The notes: generated from the sequence alone by a model not told the origin. Numbered from the stretch's first letter, positions 26,960-35,514 are shown. The stretch is 64,000 nucleotides of DNA from Candidatus Rokuibacteriota bacterium (GCA_003220225.1 QHRU01000031.1:115737-179736); one strand, 5' to 3'. Program-made: numbers and translations.

Positions 26960-27097
26960 GAACGGACAGCCGGCGGCACACGTCTCCTCGATGTTCTCGA
27001 TCGTGTCTTGAACAAGGGCATCGTCATCGACGCCTGGATCAAAGCCTACAGTCCCCGTGGAGGAATCGGCGCTTGGGAAGGGGGCGTCAGCGCATGA
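26960..27097 (+). pseudogene. Truncated second GvpA gene
   Basis: The frame 'GGTRLLDVLDRVLNKGIVID' followed by AWIKA is the conserved N-terminal helix and strand of GvpA (DRILDKGIVIDAWAR in canonical proteins). It breaks off at Ala/Tyr after AWIKA; 'YSPRGGIGAWEGGVSA' shows no homology and the frame stops at 27097, overlapping the protease start. No start codon with a ribosome site precedes it in frame. The conserved second half (ARVSLVGIELL...) is absent. Confidence 0.7.
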
Positions 27098-28521
27098 GAA
27101 GAGGATGGCATGTGACCGCCACGGCAATCGCAGTGGTCATCGGGCTCCTCGGGTTCCAGGGAGTGCCCGTGCGCGCCCAGCTACTGGGGATTGCGCCCAC
27201 CTGGCTCAGTTTCACGGGCGAGATCGACCCGATTCTTCGGCACGCACTCGATGCCGCTGCGCCGGGCGAACTTGTCGAGTCCGTCGTCGTCTTCGACCAG
27301 TACCCGAGCGCACTCGCGCTCGCGACGGTTCGAACTACCGGCGTTCAGGTTCTCCCGTTTCGGATGCTCCCGATGGTCGGCGTACGGGGTACCGCGGTTC
27401 AGATTCTAGGCCTTGTCGGCCTGCCTGGTGTCAGGTCGATCCACCACAACCGTCAGCTCGACTATTTCCTCAACCAAAGTGTTCCGCTCATCGGGGCCGA
27501 TCGGGTCTGGACCGAGCTCGGAGTCACGGGGAGAGGTGTCGGCGTGGCCGTCATCGACAGCGGCATCGATGGGACGCATCCAGACCTGCCCTTTGGCCAG
27601 AAGGTCATCCAGAACGTGAAGGTTGGGCCCGATCTGTTCGGGGCCGGCCCGATCGTCGTCGAGAACCTCGCCAACACCGACACGACGAGCGGCCACGGAA
27701 CCCATGTGGCCTCGACCGCCGCCGGGACCGGTGCCGCGCTCGCCGGGAAATACCGCGGCGTCGCCATCGGTGCAAACCTGGTGGGCCTCGGCGCCGGGGA
27801 GGCGCTGTTCGTCTTGACGGCGCTCGAGGCCTTCGACTGGGTGCTGACCAACCGGGACACGTACGGGATCAGGGTGATCTCCAACAGCTGGGGGACCAGC
27901 GGGCCCTTCTCGCCGAATGACCCGATCAACGTGGCGAGCAAGATGGCCCACGATGCCGGACTGGTGGTCGTCTTCGCCGCCGGCAACGACGGGCCCGGTC
28001 AAAACACCCTGAACCCGTTCTGTGTCGCGCCGTGGGTCATCTGTGTTGCGGCCGGGCTCAAGGACGGCCAGACGCTCGCCGATTTTTCCTCCCGCGGAAT
28101 CCCGGGCGATCCACTCTATCACCCGACGATCACGGCACCCGGTGCGGACATCGTGGCGGCGCGTGCCAGCACAGGCATTGTCATCGATACCTTCTTCGCC
28201 GTCGACCTGATCAACCTCGGCACCGACGCGGTTTCTTACGCGGCGGCGAGCGGGACCAGCATGGCGACTCCGCATGTGTCGGGCACGGTCGCCCTGATGC
28301 TGGAGGCAAATCCCGCGCTTACTCCGGATCAGATCAAGTCCACGCTCGAAGGAAGTGCGACGCCAATGCCGGGCTATGAGGAGTATCAGGTCGGCGCGGG
28401 ATACCTGAACGCGTTCCAAGCTGTGACGGTGGCGCTCATGCTCGCGTGGAACAAGGACGGGCTCGCAGTCCCGAAAACGGCCATGCTTCATCCGATGGCA
28501 AGAAACGCCCTCGGGATCTGA
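27094..28521 (+). CDS. Secreted subtilisin-like serine protease (S8)
   Basis: 475 residues. The ATG at 27094 follows GGAAGGGGG at about 10 nt and begins a signal peptide (TATAIAVVIGLLGFQGVPVRA). Residues about 50-125 look like an I9-type propeptide. Catalytic triad present: Asp in 'VAVIDSGIDGTHPDL' (about 154), His in 'SGHGTHVAST' (about 201), Ser in 'GTSMATPHVSG' (about 389), with the oxyanion Asn in 'FAAGNDGPG' (about 295). The chain ends shortly after the subtilase domain. It is the only intact gene with clear catalytic motifs in the 25.7-29.3 kb decayed zone and seems functional. Confidence 0.92.
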   Translation: MRRGWHVTATAIAVVIGLLGFQGVPVRAQLLGIAPTWLSFTGEIDPILRHALDAAAPGELVESVVVFDQYPSALALATVRTTGVQVLPFRMLPMVGVRGTAVQILGLVGLPGVRSIHHNRQLDYFLNQSVPLIGADRVWTELGVTGRGVGVAVIDSGIDGTHPDLPFGQKVIQNVKVGPDLFGAGPIVVENLANTDTTSGHGTHVASTAAGTGAALAGKYRGVAIGANLVGLGAGEALFVLTALEAFDWVLTNRDTYGIRVISNSWGTSGPFSPNDPINVASKMAHDAGLVVVFAAGNDGPGQNTLNPFCVAPWVICVAAGLKDGQTLADFSSRGIPGDPLYHPTITAPGADIVAARASTGIVIDTFFAVDLINLGTDAVSYAAASGTSMATPHVSGTVALMLEANPALTPDQIKSTLEGSATPMPGYEEYQVGAGYLNAFQAVTVALMLAWNKDGLAVPKTAMLHPMARNALGI

Positions 28522-28550
28522 GAAAGCAACGGCGAAGGGGCCAGGGCGAA

Positions 28551-28667
28551 ACCAACCCGGGCCTCTTTGAGGCCTACGGCTTCACCGTCGCCGAGGACCG
28601 TCTCTGGCAGCTTGAGCTCAACCGGCGGGCTGCCCGCGGCCAGCTGGCGGAGATCCTCGGTACTGAT
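28551..28667 (+). pseudogene. Penicillin-acylase-family fragment
   Basis: An open stretch reads 'NPGLFEAYGFTVAEDRLWQL' and then 'ELNRRAARGQLAEILGTD', matching the conserved N-terminal part of penicillin/cephalosporin acylases (AYGY..A.DRL.QM...RR.A.G.LAE..G). Homology starts and stops abruptly within 40 residues, without the signal peptide or the catalytic Ser. It overlaps the tail of the minus-strand hypothetical gene, which it seems to have interrupted. Confidence 0.65.
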
Positions 28668-29055
28668 CCTCCAACAGGACGGTTCGATTCCATTCGTCAG
28701 CGAAGGTACTCAGGAAGGTTCGTACCTCGGGCGGAACGACAATCCGGGCGATCGAGGCGTACCGACGATGTCTCTCCATCGCGGCGTCTGCGGCGGCTTG
28801 ATTCAGCGCGATCTTGTTATCGAGCGCCGCTTGATCGAAGCCCGGCACAGGGCCACGACGCCGGATGAATCGGACTTCCTGAAGCAGCGTCGCCAGTTCG
28901 CCGAGGTCCTCGGCGAGCTTCGAGTAACACTCCCACTTGATCTCCGCTCGTCTCTGCTTCATCCACGCTTCGCCAGAGACCTGCGTCTTGATCGTCTCGG
29001 TTGTCAGCGTCATCTCGCTGAGGTTGTGCTTGATCGTGTCGAGGACGCCTACCAC
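28618..29055 (-). CDS. Hypothetical protein, probably 3'-truncated
   Basis: 145-codon frame from a GTG at 29055. 'MKQRRAEIKWECYSKLAEDL', 'GELATLLQEVRFIRRR' and 'AAADAAMERHRRYASIARIV' look like genuine helical coding sequence, with strong amphipathic periodicity and no low-complexity. The last roughly 16 residues (after WNRTVLLEDQY) coincide with the penicillin-acylase scrap on the other strand, so the natural C-terminus is probably lost at about 28668. Family not recognised. Confidence 0.45.
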   Translation of the reverse strand: MVGVLDTIKHNLSEMTLTTETIKTQVSGEAWMKQRRAEIKWECYSKLAEDLGELATLLQEVRFIRRRGPVPGFDQAALDNKIALNQAAADAAMERHRRYASIARIVVPPEVRTFLSTFADEWNRTVLLEDQYRGSPPAGRGQPAG

Positions 29056-29097
29056 GGCGTCACCGCCTGCTGGCGACGATCCGCTTCTTGAGGCGTT

Positions 29098-29277
29098 CTA
29101 GACTCGGGTCCCTGAAGGTTGCGGTAAGGCGTTGAAGCGGCCCGCGAAGTAGCCGTACTCATCGACGGCGCGGAAGATGTGGTCGACGACGCCGTCACTC
29201 GACCGGACGACAAGCGTCCAGACTCCGTCTGCGTTGGTGGCCTGCTCGAAGAGAAGCGAAGCGCTTCCCGCGCCGAC
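29098..29277 (-). pseudogene. C-terminal fragment of an unknown protein
   Basis: Minus-strand open stretch 'SLLFEQATNADGVWTLVV' followed by 'RSSDGVVDHIFRAVDEYGYF' and a stop at 29098. It has protein-like composition and a start cannot be found. It ends 43 bp before the hypothetical gene at 29055, so the two may once have been neighbours in an operon. Family unknown. Confidence 0.3.
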
Positions 29278-29337
29278 GACGCGGCGTCGTCGCTGCGGGC
29301 CGTGCGCGGCATCCGCAGTGGCATGATGCTGACGACG

Positions 29338-29745
29338 CTACTTCCGGGGCCCGCTGACCTCCAGCTGCACGTTGTCGGGATCGCGAAACACGACGATGGA
29401 GATCCCGAACCCCTCGCCGAGATCGCGGATCTCGCTGTGCGCGACCCCGTGACTGTCGAGGACGCGGACCGCGTCGTCCAGCGCCGCCCGTGAGGGCACC
29501 GCGAAGCTCATGTGGTCGAGGCCGATCCGGTTCTCGTCGAAGCGATCGTTCTTGATCGCGCGGTCCGGAAAGGGATGGGGCCCGATGCCGAGGCCCACGC
29601 TGCCGTTGCTCAGGAACGCGCCCGGGTTCAGGTCCATGAGCTTCGTGAAGCCCAGGACCTCCGTGTAGAACTTCACGGCCCGATCGACGTTGCTGACGGT
29701 GAGGCGGAAATGGTGCACACCCTGCGCGGCGATCTGATTGGCCAT
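29338..29745 (-). CDS. VOC-superfamily (glyoxalase-like) protein
   Basis: 135 residues, ATG with GGAG 7 nt upstream. Vicinal-oxygen-chelate fold: 'VHHFRLTVSNVDRAVKFYTE' with VLGF carries the first metal His, 'RIGLDHMSFAVPSRAALDDA' the second half, and 'GFGISIVVFRDPDNVQLEV' ends with the Glu ligand. Members bind a divalent metal and act as glyoxalases, dioxygenases or antibiotic-binding proteins; the reaction here is unknown. Divergent from the cyclase/AAA gene, with 86 bp between. Confidence 0.88.
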   Translation of the reverse strand: MANQIAAQGVHHFRLTVSNVDRAVKFYTEVLGFTKLMDLNPGAFLSNGSVGLGIGPHPFPDRAIKNDRFDENRIGLDHMSFAVPSRAALDDAVRVLDSHGVAHSEIRDLGEGFGISIVVFRDPDNVQLEVSGPRK

Positions 29746-29831
29746 GCTGATCTCCTTCGTCGGGCGGCCTCGACTCTGCGGCGGCCGGCCATGGTTGTCA
29801 AGCGCCTGGTCACGCGGTAGCGTTGCCCGCT

Positions 29832-32800
29832 ATGAAGTGCGTCAGGTGCCAGCACGAGAGCCCGCCCGCCGCGAAGTTCTGCGTCGAGTGTGCGGCGCCG
29901 CTGGCGGCGGCGGTCACCTGTGCACGCTGCGGGACGCGCCTGCCGCCCGGGGCGAAATTCTGCCCGGAGTGCGCGCTGCCGGCGGGCGCAGCCGCCCCCG
30001 CCGCCGAGACACGCTTCGCCTCGCCGGTCGAGTACACGCCCACGCACATCGCGGAGAAGATTCTCAACTCGCGCGGCGCCCTCGAGGGCGAGCGCAAACA
30101 CGTCACCGTGCTGTTCGCAGACCTCAAGGGCTCGATGGAGCTCCTGGCCGACCGGGACGCCGAGGACGCCCGCCGGCTGCTCGACGCCGTGCTCGAGCGC
30201 ATGATCGAGGCCGTCCATCACTACGAGGGCACCGTGAACCAGGTCATGGGCGACGGCATCATGGCCCTCTTCGGCGCGCCGATCGCCCACGAGGATCACG
30301 CCGTCCGCGCGTGCTACGCCGCCCTCCGGATGCAGCAGCGGGTGAAGGAGTACGCGGAGGAGCTGCACAGAAGCCTTGGGCTGCCGGTCCACATCCGCGT
30401 GGGTCTCAACTCCGGCGAGGTGGTCGTGCGCTCCATCGGCAGCGATCTGCACATGGACTACACGGCCATCGGCCAGACGACTCACCTGGCCGCCCGCATG
30501 GAACAGATGGCCATGCCCGGCACGATCCTGATTCCGTCGGAGACGCTGGCCCTGATCGAGGGCTACGTTCTCACGCGGCCGCTGGGGCCGCGGCCGGTGA
30601 AGGGGCTCGACGCGCCGCTCGACGTCTACGAGCTCACCGGCGCCTCGCCGATCCGCTCGCGGCTGCACGCGGCCGCCGCGCGCGGGCTCACGCGCTTCGT
30701 CGGTCGCGATCCCGAGCTGCAGCAGCTGGCGCTGGCGCGCGACCGCTCGCGCGCCGGCTCCGGGCAGCTCGTCGCCGTGGTCGGCGAGCCCGGCGTCGGC
30801 AAGTCGCGGCTGTACTGGGAGTTCAGCCGCTCGCACCTCACCGACGGCTGGCTGGTCCTCGAGTCGGCGTCCGTCTCCTACGGCAAGGCGACGCCGTACC
30901 TGCCGGTGATCGACCTGCTGCGGATGTATTTCAAGGTCGAGGAGCGCGACGAGCCGCGCGTCGTTCGCGAGAAGGTCACCGGCAAGCTGCTCACGCTGGA
31001 CGAGACGCTGCGCGACACGCTGTCGGCCCTGCTCGCGCTGCTCGGGACGCCGGCGGGCGATCGCCAGTGGGATGCGCTGGGCGCCGCCGAGCGTCGGCAG
31101 CGCATCCTCGACGCCATCAAGCGGTTCGTGCTGCGCGAGAGCCGGCTGCAGCCGGTCGCGCTGCTCTTCGAGGACCTGCACTGGATCGACAGCGAGACGC
31201 AGGCGTTGCTCGACAGCCTCGTCGAGAGTCTGCCAACAGCGCGCGTGCTGCTGCTCGTCAACTATCGCCCCGAGTACCAGCACGGCTGGGGCGGCAAGAC
31301 CTACTACACCCAGCTCCGCATCGATCCCCTCGCGGCCGAGAGCGCGGCGGCCCTGCTGGACGCCCTGCTGGGCGCGGGGCGTCCGCTGGAGCCGCTCAAA
31401 CGCCTGCTCCTCGGCCGCACCGAGGGCAATCCGTTCTTTCTCGAGGAGAGCGTGCGGACGCTCGTCGAGACGGGCGTGGTCGTCGGCGAGCGCGGCTCGT
31501 TCCGGCTCGCGAAAGCGCTGGACACGATCCAGGTACCGGCCACCGTCCAGGCCGTGCTCGCCGCGCGCATCGACCGGCTGCCGCCGCCGATCAAGCATCT
31601 GCTCCAGTCGGCCGCTGTCATCGGCAAGACCGTGGCCCTCACGCTGCTTGAGACGGTGGCGGAAACGACGGCGCTGGAGCTCCGTCGCGGCCTCGCGCAG
31701 CTGCAGGCGGCCGAGTTCCTCTACGAAACCAGCCTGTTTCCCGAGCTCGAGTACACCTTCAAGCACGCGCTCACGCTCGAGGTGGCCTACCAGAGCCTGC
31801 TCCGCGAGCGTCGACGCCTGCTCCACACGGGCGTCCTCGCCGCGCTCGAGGCACGGGAACGCGGCCACGCGCCCGAGAGCGTCGAGGTCCTGGCGCACCA
31901 CGCGGTCCGCGGCGAGGTGTGGACCTCTGCGGCGAGCTATCTCTATCGCGCCGGCGCGAAGGCGCAGGCGGAGGCGCGCTACGGCACGGCGGTGACGTTT
32001 TACGAGGCCAGCGTCGACGCGCTCCAACGTCTGGGCGACGCGGCGGATCGCAATCTGGAGCTGGACGCGTACCTCGAGCTCTGGTCGACGCGGATCTCGA
32101 CGGGCCAGGTCGATGGGCTCGGCGTCCTCGGCGACAAGGTGGAGGCCCTCGCGCGGTCGCTCGACGACGGCCCTCGGCTGGCGCGCGTGCAGGTGCGGCA
32201 GGCGCAGGCGATTGCCCTGGCCGGCGCGATCCCGGGCACGCTGCACCGCGCGCTCGAGCGCGCGCGGGAGGCCGCGGCGCGCGCCGATGCCGCCGACCTG
32301 CGGACGCGCAGCTACGCGCGCTTCATCGGCGCCGTCGCGTGCCGCGACATGGGACGCTTCGAGGAGGCCGTCGAGGAGTTCGACATCGGCGTCAAGCTCT
32401 TCGCGACGGCCGCCGAGGGCCACGAGCCCGGGCTCGTCTATCCGATCTTCGTGAGCCTGTGCGGCTGGCGCTCGGAGGCCGAGGGCGCGCTCGGACGCTT
32501 CGACGCCGCCCTCGCCTCCGCCACCGAGGCCCTCCGGATGGCGACCGAGATCCGGCACGCCTCGAGCCTCTCGATCGCGAACGCGTTTCTCGGCTACCTG
32601 AAGCTGCTCCAGGGCGATCTGGAGGCAGCCGTTGTCGCGCTCACGCGCGGCCTCGCCATCGCCGAGGAGCACGACCTGATGCACGGCGTCTGCGCCAACG
32701 GCCTCTACCTCGCCTGGGCCTCGCTCCTCGCCGGTGATCGCGCGCGCGGAGTCGAGTATCTCGAGCGCGGCCTCGAGCGGCCGGCGGGCGCACAGCTACA

Positions 32801-33170
32801 GTGGACACGTTTCGGCTCGGTGCCGGCCGCGGTCTATCTCGCCGCGGGGCGTCCCGACGAGGCCCGGCCGATCATCGCGCGCGGTCTGGCCGACGTGACC
32901 GAGCGCGATGCGCATGGCTACCGCGGCCCGCTGCTGCGCCTGGAGGCAGAGCTGCTGCTCGGCGACGGCGACGCGACGACGGCGCGCACCCGCGCGGAGA
33001 AGGCGCTCGCCCTCGCGCGCGAGCTCGGCGCGCGTCCGGAGGGCGGCTGGTGCCATGCGACGCTGGCCAGGATCACGGGGTCGAGCGAGCATCTCGCCGC
33101 CGCGCGGCGGACGTTCGGGGAGCTCGGGATGACGTTCTGGGCCGAACGGCTAGGGCGACTGACGCTCTGA
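29832..33170 (+). CDS. Zinc ribbon / class III cyclase / AAA / TPR multidomain regulator
   Basis: 1112 residues; ATG at 29832 preferred to a TTG at 29823. Two CxxC...CxxC zinc ribbons (Cys 3, 6, 17, 20 and 30, 33, 44, 47) lead into a class III nucleotidyl-cyclase domain (about 88-280). Metal Asps are present: 'VTVLFADLKGSM' (D97) and 'VMGDGIMALFG' (D141). The catalytic N-x3-R motif reads 'GQTTHLAARMEQ', so the Asn is His218 with R222 kept. An AAA/STAND ATPase follows (FVGRDPEL; Walker A 'GEPGVGKSRL' at 318; Walker B 'ALLFEDLHWID'), then TPR-like helices to the C-terminus. Such proteins are thought to be ATP- or cAMP-linked signalling regulators; cyclase activity here is doubtful. Confidence 0.9.
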   Translation: MKCVRCQHESPPAAKFCVECAAPLAAAVTCARCGTRLPPGAKFCPECALPAGAAAPAAETRFASPVEYTPTHIAEKILNSRGALEGERKHVTVLFADLKGSMELLADRDAEDARRLLDAVLERMIEAVHHYEGTVNQVMGDGIMALFGAPIAHEDHAVRACYAALRMQQRVKEYAEELHRSLGLPVHIRVGLNSGEVVVRSIGSDLHMDYTAIGQTTHLAARMEQMAMPGTILIPSETLALIEGYVLTRPLGPRPVKGLDAPLDVYELTGASPIRSRLHAAAARGLTRFVGRDPELQQLALARDRSRAGSGQLVAVVGEPGVGKSRLYWEFSRSHLTDGWLVLESASVSYGKATPYLPVIDLLRMYFKVEERDEPRVVREKVTGKLLTLDETLRDTLSALLALLGTPAGDRQWDALGAAERRQRILDAIKRFVLRESRLQPVALLFEDLHWIDSETQALLDSLVESLPTARVLLLVNYRPEYQHGWGGKTYYTQLRIDPLAAESAAALLDALLGAGRPLEPLKRLLLGRTEGNPFFLEESVRTLVETGVVVGERGSFRLAKALDTIQVPATVQAVLAARIDRLPPPIKHLLQSAAVIGKTVALTLLETVAETTALELRRGLAQLQAAEFLYETSLFPELEYTFKHALTLEVAYQSLLRERRRLLHTGVLAALEARERGHAPESVEVLAHHAVRGEVWTSAASYLYRAGAKAQAEARYGTAVTFYEASVDALQRLGDAADRNLELDAYLELWSTRISTGQVDGLGVLGDKVEALARSLDDGPRLARVQVRQAQAIALAGAIPGTLHRALERAREAAARADAADLRTRSYARFIGAVACRDMGRFEEAVEEFDIGVKLFATAAEGHEPGLVYPIFVSLCGWRSEAEGALGRFDAALASATEALRMATEIRHASSLSIANAFLGYLKLLQGDLEAAVVALTRGLAIAEEHDLMHGVCANGLYLAWASLLAGDRARGVEYLERGLERPAGAQLQWTRFGSVPAAVYLAAGRPDEARPIIARGLADVTERDAHGYRGPLLRLEAELLLGDGDATTARTRAEKALALARELGARPEGGWCHATLARITGSSEHLAAARRTFGELGMTFWAERLGRLTL

Positions 33171-33316
33171 CGGCACCGGTCGCGGCGAAGAACTGTTCGG
33201 CGCTCTCGATCAGCGCGAGGCCCTCCCCTTTGGCCTCGGGCTGAGCATAGTAGTGAGCTCGCCCCCGGCGGCTCCACCATAATCCGCGACCTACCTCGCT
33301 ACCGTGTGCCGAGTCC

Positions 33317-33558
33317 CACAATCGAGATTGTGTAACTGCTTAGCTCGGCGGACGCCGCCATCAGCCGGTGAACGGCGACCCTCGGTGCCAACTCCAACGA
33401 ACGCCGCCACCGGCTGAAAGTTGTCATTCCTGGGAAAGTTTCTACCAACTCATCCCAGGGGCAACAACACGCAGGCGGTAACCAGTTCCATAATCGCAAC
33501 GCTCTTTTTCGTAAGCGCGACGCACCCCGACTTGCCCCGCCGAATGATTGTGTAACTG
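33317..33558. repeat. 13-bp direct repeats, first inside a perfect inverted repeat
   Basis: GATTGTGTAACTG occurs at 33326-33338 and again at 33546-33558. The first copy is half of a perfect inverted repeat CACAATC-GA-GATTGTG (33317-33332). The intervening 200 bp is AT-richer than the surroundings and has no recognisable gene. The sequence resembles short ends of insertion sequences (IS256-like ends contain GTTACACAA), but no transposase remnant was found. The rest of the 33171-33617 gap is empty. Confidence 0.5.
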
Positions 33559-33617
33559 GCCCGCGCCAGCTCTGCACGCCCTAAAACACGGAGCGAAAAC
33601 CGATAACGAAATTAACT

Positions 33618-33664
33618 TGGTGGCCCCAACGGGATTCGAAACCCGTGTTTCCGCCTTGAGAGGG
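33618..33664 (-). tRNA. 3' half of tRNA-Glu(CTC), not an intact gene
   Basis: On the minus strand: anticodon loop CTCTCAA, 3' anticodon strand GGCGG, T stem ACGGG/CCCGT, acceptor GGGGCC, discriminator A and encoded CCA (33618-33620). The T loop has 8 instead of 7 nt (TTTCGAAT). Upstream of the anticodon loop the stem partner should be CCGCC but reads TGACC, and no D arm or 5' acceptor strand follows. This is exactly the portion left when a tyrosine integrase uses the tRNA 3' half as attachment site. Confidence 0.75.
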
Positions 33665-33727
33665 TCACTTCCCCCACAGTTGGTGTCGATCGACGTCGAA
33701 GGGAGTTCATCGGCCCTCGGGGTGATG

Positions 33728-34513
33728 TCAGGGCTCCAAGCCAGCGGCGAGGTTGAGCTTCGGAAACACGGGGAGGCTGCGCCCGCCGTCCAGGATTATG
33801 GCGCGACCCGTCACGAAATCGAAAGAGGCCGAGCACAGGAGGGCGACGATCTTCGCGATCTCGGGTTGGGTGACGAGGCGCTTCAGTGGTGTGGTCGCGA
33901 TGGCGGCGGCCTTGTAGTCCGGCATCCTGTCGGTGCGCGCGCTGGCGATCTGGCTTGGCACCACCGCGTTCACGGTCACGTGGGGAGCGAATTCGACTGC
34001 CATGCTCTCCGTCAGGTGGAGCAGCGCCGCCTTGGCGAGTCCGTACACCGAGTGCGAGCGCACGAGGCCGGAGGTGGCGCCCAGGTTGACGATGCGCCCC
34101 CAGCCGAGCCTTTCCATGCCGGGCAGCACACGCTGCGAGGCGACGAACGCCGCCTTGAGGTTGGCGTTCATCACGTAGTCCCAGTCGCGCTCGGAGAGCG
34201 TCCGGAAGGCGGTGTCCGCGAAGGGCCCCGCGTTGTTGACGAGCACGCTCACCGGCCCGAGTGCGGACTCGACCTCGTCCACCAGGCGACGCACGTCGTC
34301 GCTCACAGCCGCATCAGCCCGGAAGGCCTTGGCCTCTCCGCTGATCCTATGAATGGCCGCCACGACCTCGTCGGCTCCGGCGCGCGAGTGGCGATAGTGG
34401 ACGGCCACACGGGCCCCACATCGGGCCAGCTCACGCGCGATGTCCACGCCCGTTCCCGAGGAGGCGCCGGTGACGAGCGCGACCTTGCCTTCGAGAAACG
34501 TCTCCTCCGCCAT
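33728..34513 (-). CDS. Short-chain dehydrogenase/reductase (SDR)
   Basis: 261 residues. NAD(P)-binding motif 'VALVTGASSGTG' (11-22), 'VLVNNAG', catalytic Ser in 'NLGATSGLV', and YxxxK in 'VYGLAKAALLHL'. Near the C-terminus 'VTGRAIILDGG' is typical of classical FabG-like SDRs. It probably reduces or oxidises a hydroxyl/keto group of a pathway intermediate. Last gene of the 13-gene operon, 27 bp after the DppF-type ATPase. Confidence 0.92.
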   Translation of the reverse strand: MAEETFLEGKVALVTGASSGTGVDIARELARCGARVAVHYRHSRAGADEVVAAIHRISGEAKAFRADAAVSDDVRRLVDEVESALGPVSVLVNNAGPFADTAFRTLSERDWDYVMNANLKAAFVASQRVLPGMERLGWGRIVNLGATSGLVRSHSVYGLAKAALLHLTESMAVEFAPHVTVNAVVPSQIASARTDRMPDYKAAAIATTPLKRLVTQPEIAKIVALLCSASFDFVTGRAIILDGGRSLPVFPKLNLAAGLEP

Positions 34514-34539
34514 GGCGGTCGGCCTCCTCTGGTCCGGGG

Positions 34540-35514
34540 TCAGACGAGATGGCAGGCGACGCGGTGCGCCGGCGCCACCTCGCGCAGTGTAACGGGCTCC
34601 GCGCAGACGGGCTGCGCGAGCGGGCAGCGGCCGCGCAGGCGGCAGCCTCCGGGAATGTCGATGGGGCTCGGCACCTCACCGGCCAGCACGATGCGCGCGC
34701 GCCGCACGTCGGGGTCGGGCACCGGGACGGCGGAGAGCAGCGCCCGCGTATAAGGGTGCAGGGGCCGCGCGAACAGCTCGGCGGTGGACGCTTCCTCCAC
34801 GATCGTCCCCAGGTACATGACGGCGACGCGATGGGCGAGGTACTTCACGCTGGCGAGGTCGTGAGAGATGAACAAGTACGTCATGCCGAGCGTGGCGCGC
34901 AGCTCGTCGAGCAGGAGAATGGCCCGCGCGCGGAGCGAGACGTCCAGGGCCGACGTCGGCTCGTCGAGGACCACGAACCGCGGCCGCGTGGCGATGGCCC
35001 GCGCGAAGTTGACGCGCTGGCGCTGCCCACCCGAGAGCTCGTGCGAGTAGCGACCGGCCAGCTCGGGGCCCAGGCCGACCTGCGCCAGCACTTCGGCCAC
35101 ACGCGCGCGCCGCTCGCCGGTGCCGAGCGTGGTGTGGCGCCGCAACGGCTCCTCCACCGTGCGCCCCACGCTGAGGCGCGGGTTCAGCGACGCCGTCGGG
35201 TCCTGGAACACCATCTGGAGGTCGCGGCGCTGGCGGCGCAGCGGCTCCGCGCTCAACGTGGTGAGGTTCACGTCACCGAAGGTCACGCGGCCCGCCGTCG
35301 GCTCCACCAGGCGCAAGATCGAGCGTGCCACTGTCGACTTGCCGCAGCCGGACTCGCCCACGAGGCCCAGCGTCTCCCCCGGCGCGACGGCGAATGACAC
35401 GCCGTCCACCGCGCGCACCGAGCGCGGCGCTTGCCCGCCCAGCCGGTCGAGCCACGCGCGAGCGCCACCGAGCGGGAAGTGCTTGACGAGGCCCTCAACG
35501 GACAGCAGTGCCAC
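34540..35514 (-). CDS. Peptide ABC transporter ATPase, DppF type
   Basis: About 324 residues from a GTG at 35514, preceded by AGGTGGAG and overlapping the DppD-type gene by 20 bp; an ATG at 35532 is an alternative. Walker A 'GESGCGKSTVARS', signature 'LSGGQRQRVNFARAI', Walker B 'FVVLDEPTSALD', H-loop 'FISHDLASV', then 'PLHPYTRALLSAVP' and the Cys-containing 'GCRLRGRCPLAQPVC' of oligopeptide-type ATPases. Confidence 0.92.
   Translation of the reverse strand: MALLSVEGLVKHFPLGGARAWLDRLGGQAPRSVRAVDGVSFAVAPGETLGLVGESGCGKSTVARSILRLVEPTAGRVTFGDVNLTTLSAEPLRRQRRDLQMVFQDPTASLNPRLSVGRTVEEPLRRHTTLGTGERRARVAEVLAQVGLGPELAGRYSHELSGGQRQRVNFARAIATRPRFVVLDEPTSALDVSLRARAILLLDELRATLGMTYLFISHDLASVKYLAHRVAVMYLGTIVEEASTAELFARPLHPYTRALLSAVPVPDPDVRRARIVLAGEVPSPIDIPGGCRLRGRCPLAQPVCAEPVTLREVAPAHRVACHLV

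Noticed and set aside
29673..32684. A 3-kb open frame on the minus strand opposite the cyclase gene
   Set aside because: High GC creates long antisense frames. The forward strand has clear zinc-ribbon, cyclase, Walker and TPR motifs, while the reverse product is Arg/Ala/Glu-rich without any motif.
33618..33700. An intact tRNA gene
   Set aside because: Only the anticodon loop to CCA can be folded. The 5' acceptor strand, D arm and the 5' anticodon strand are missing.
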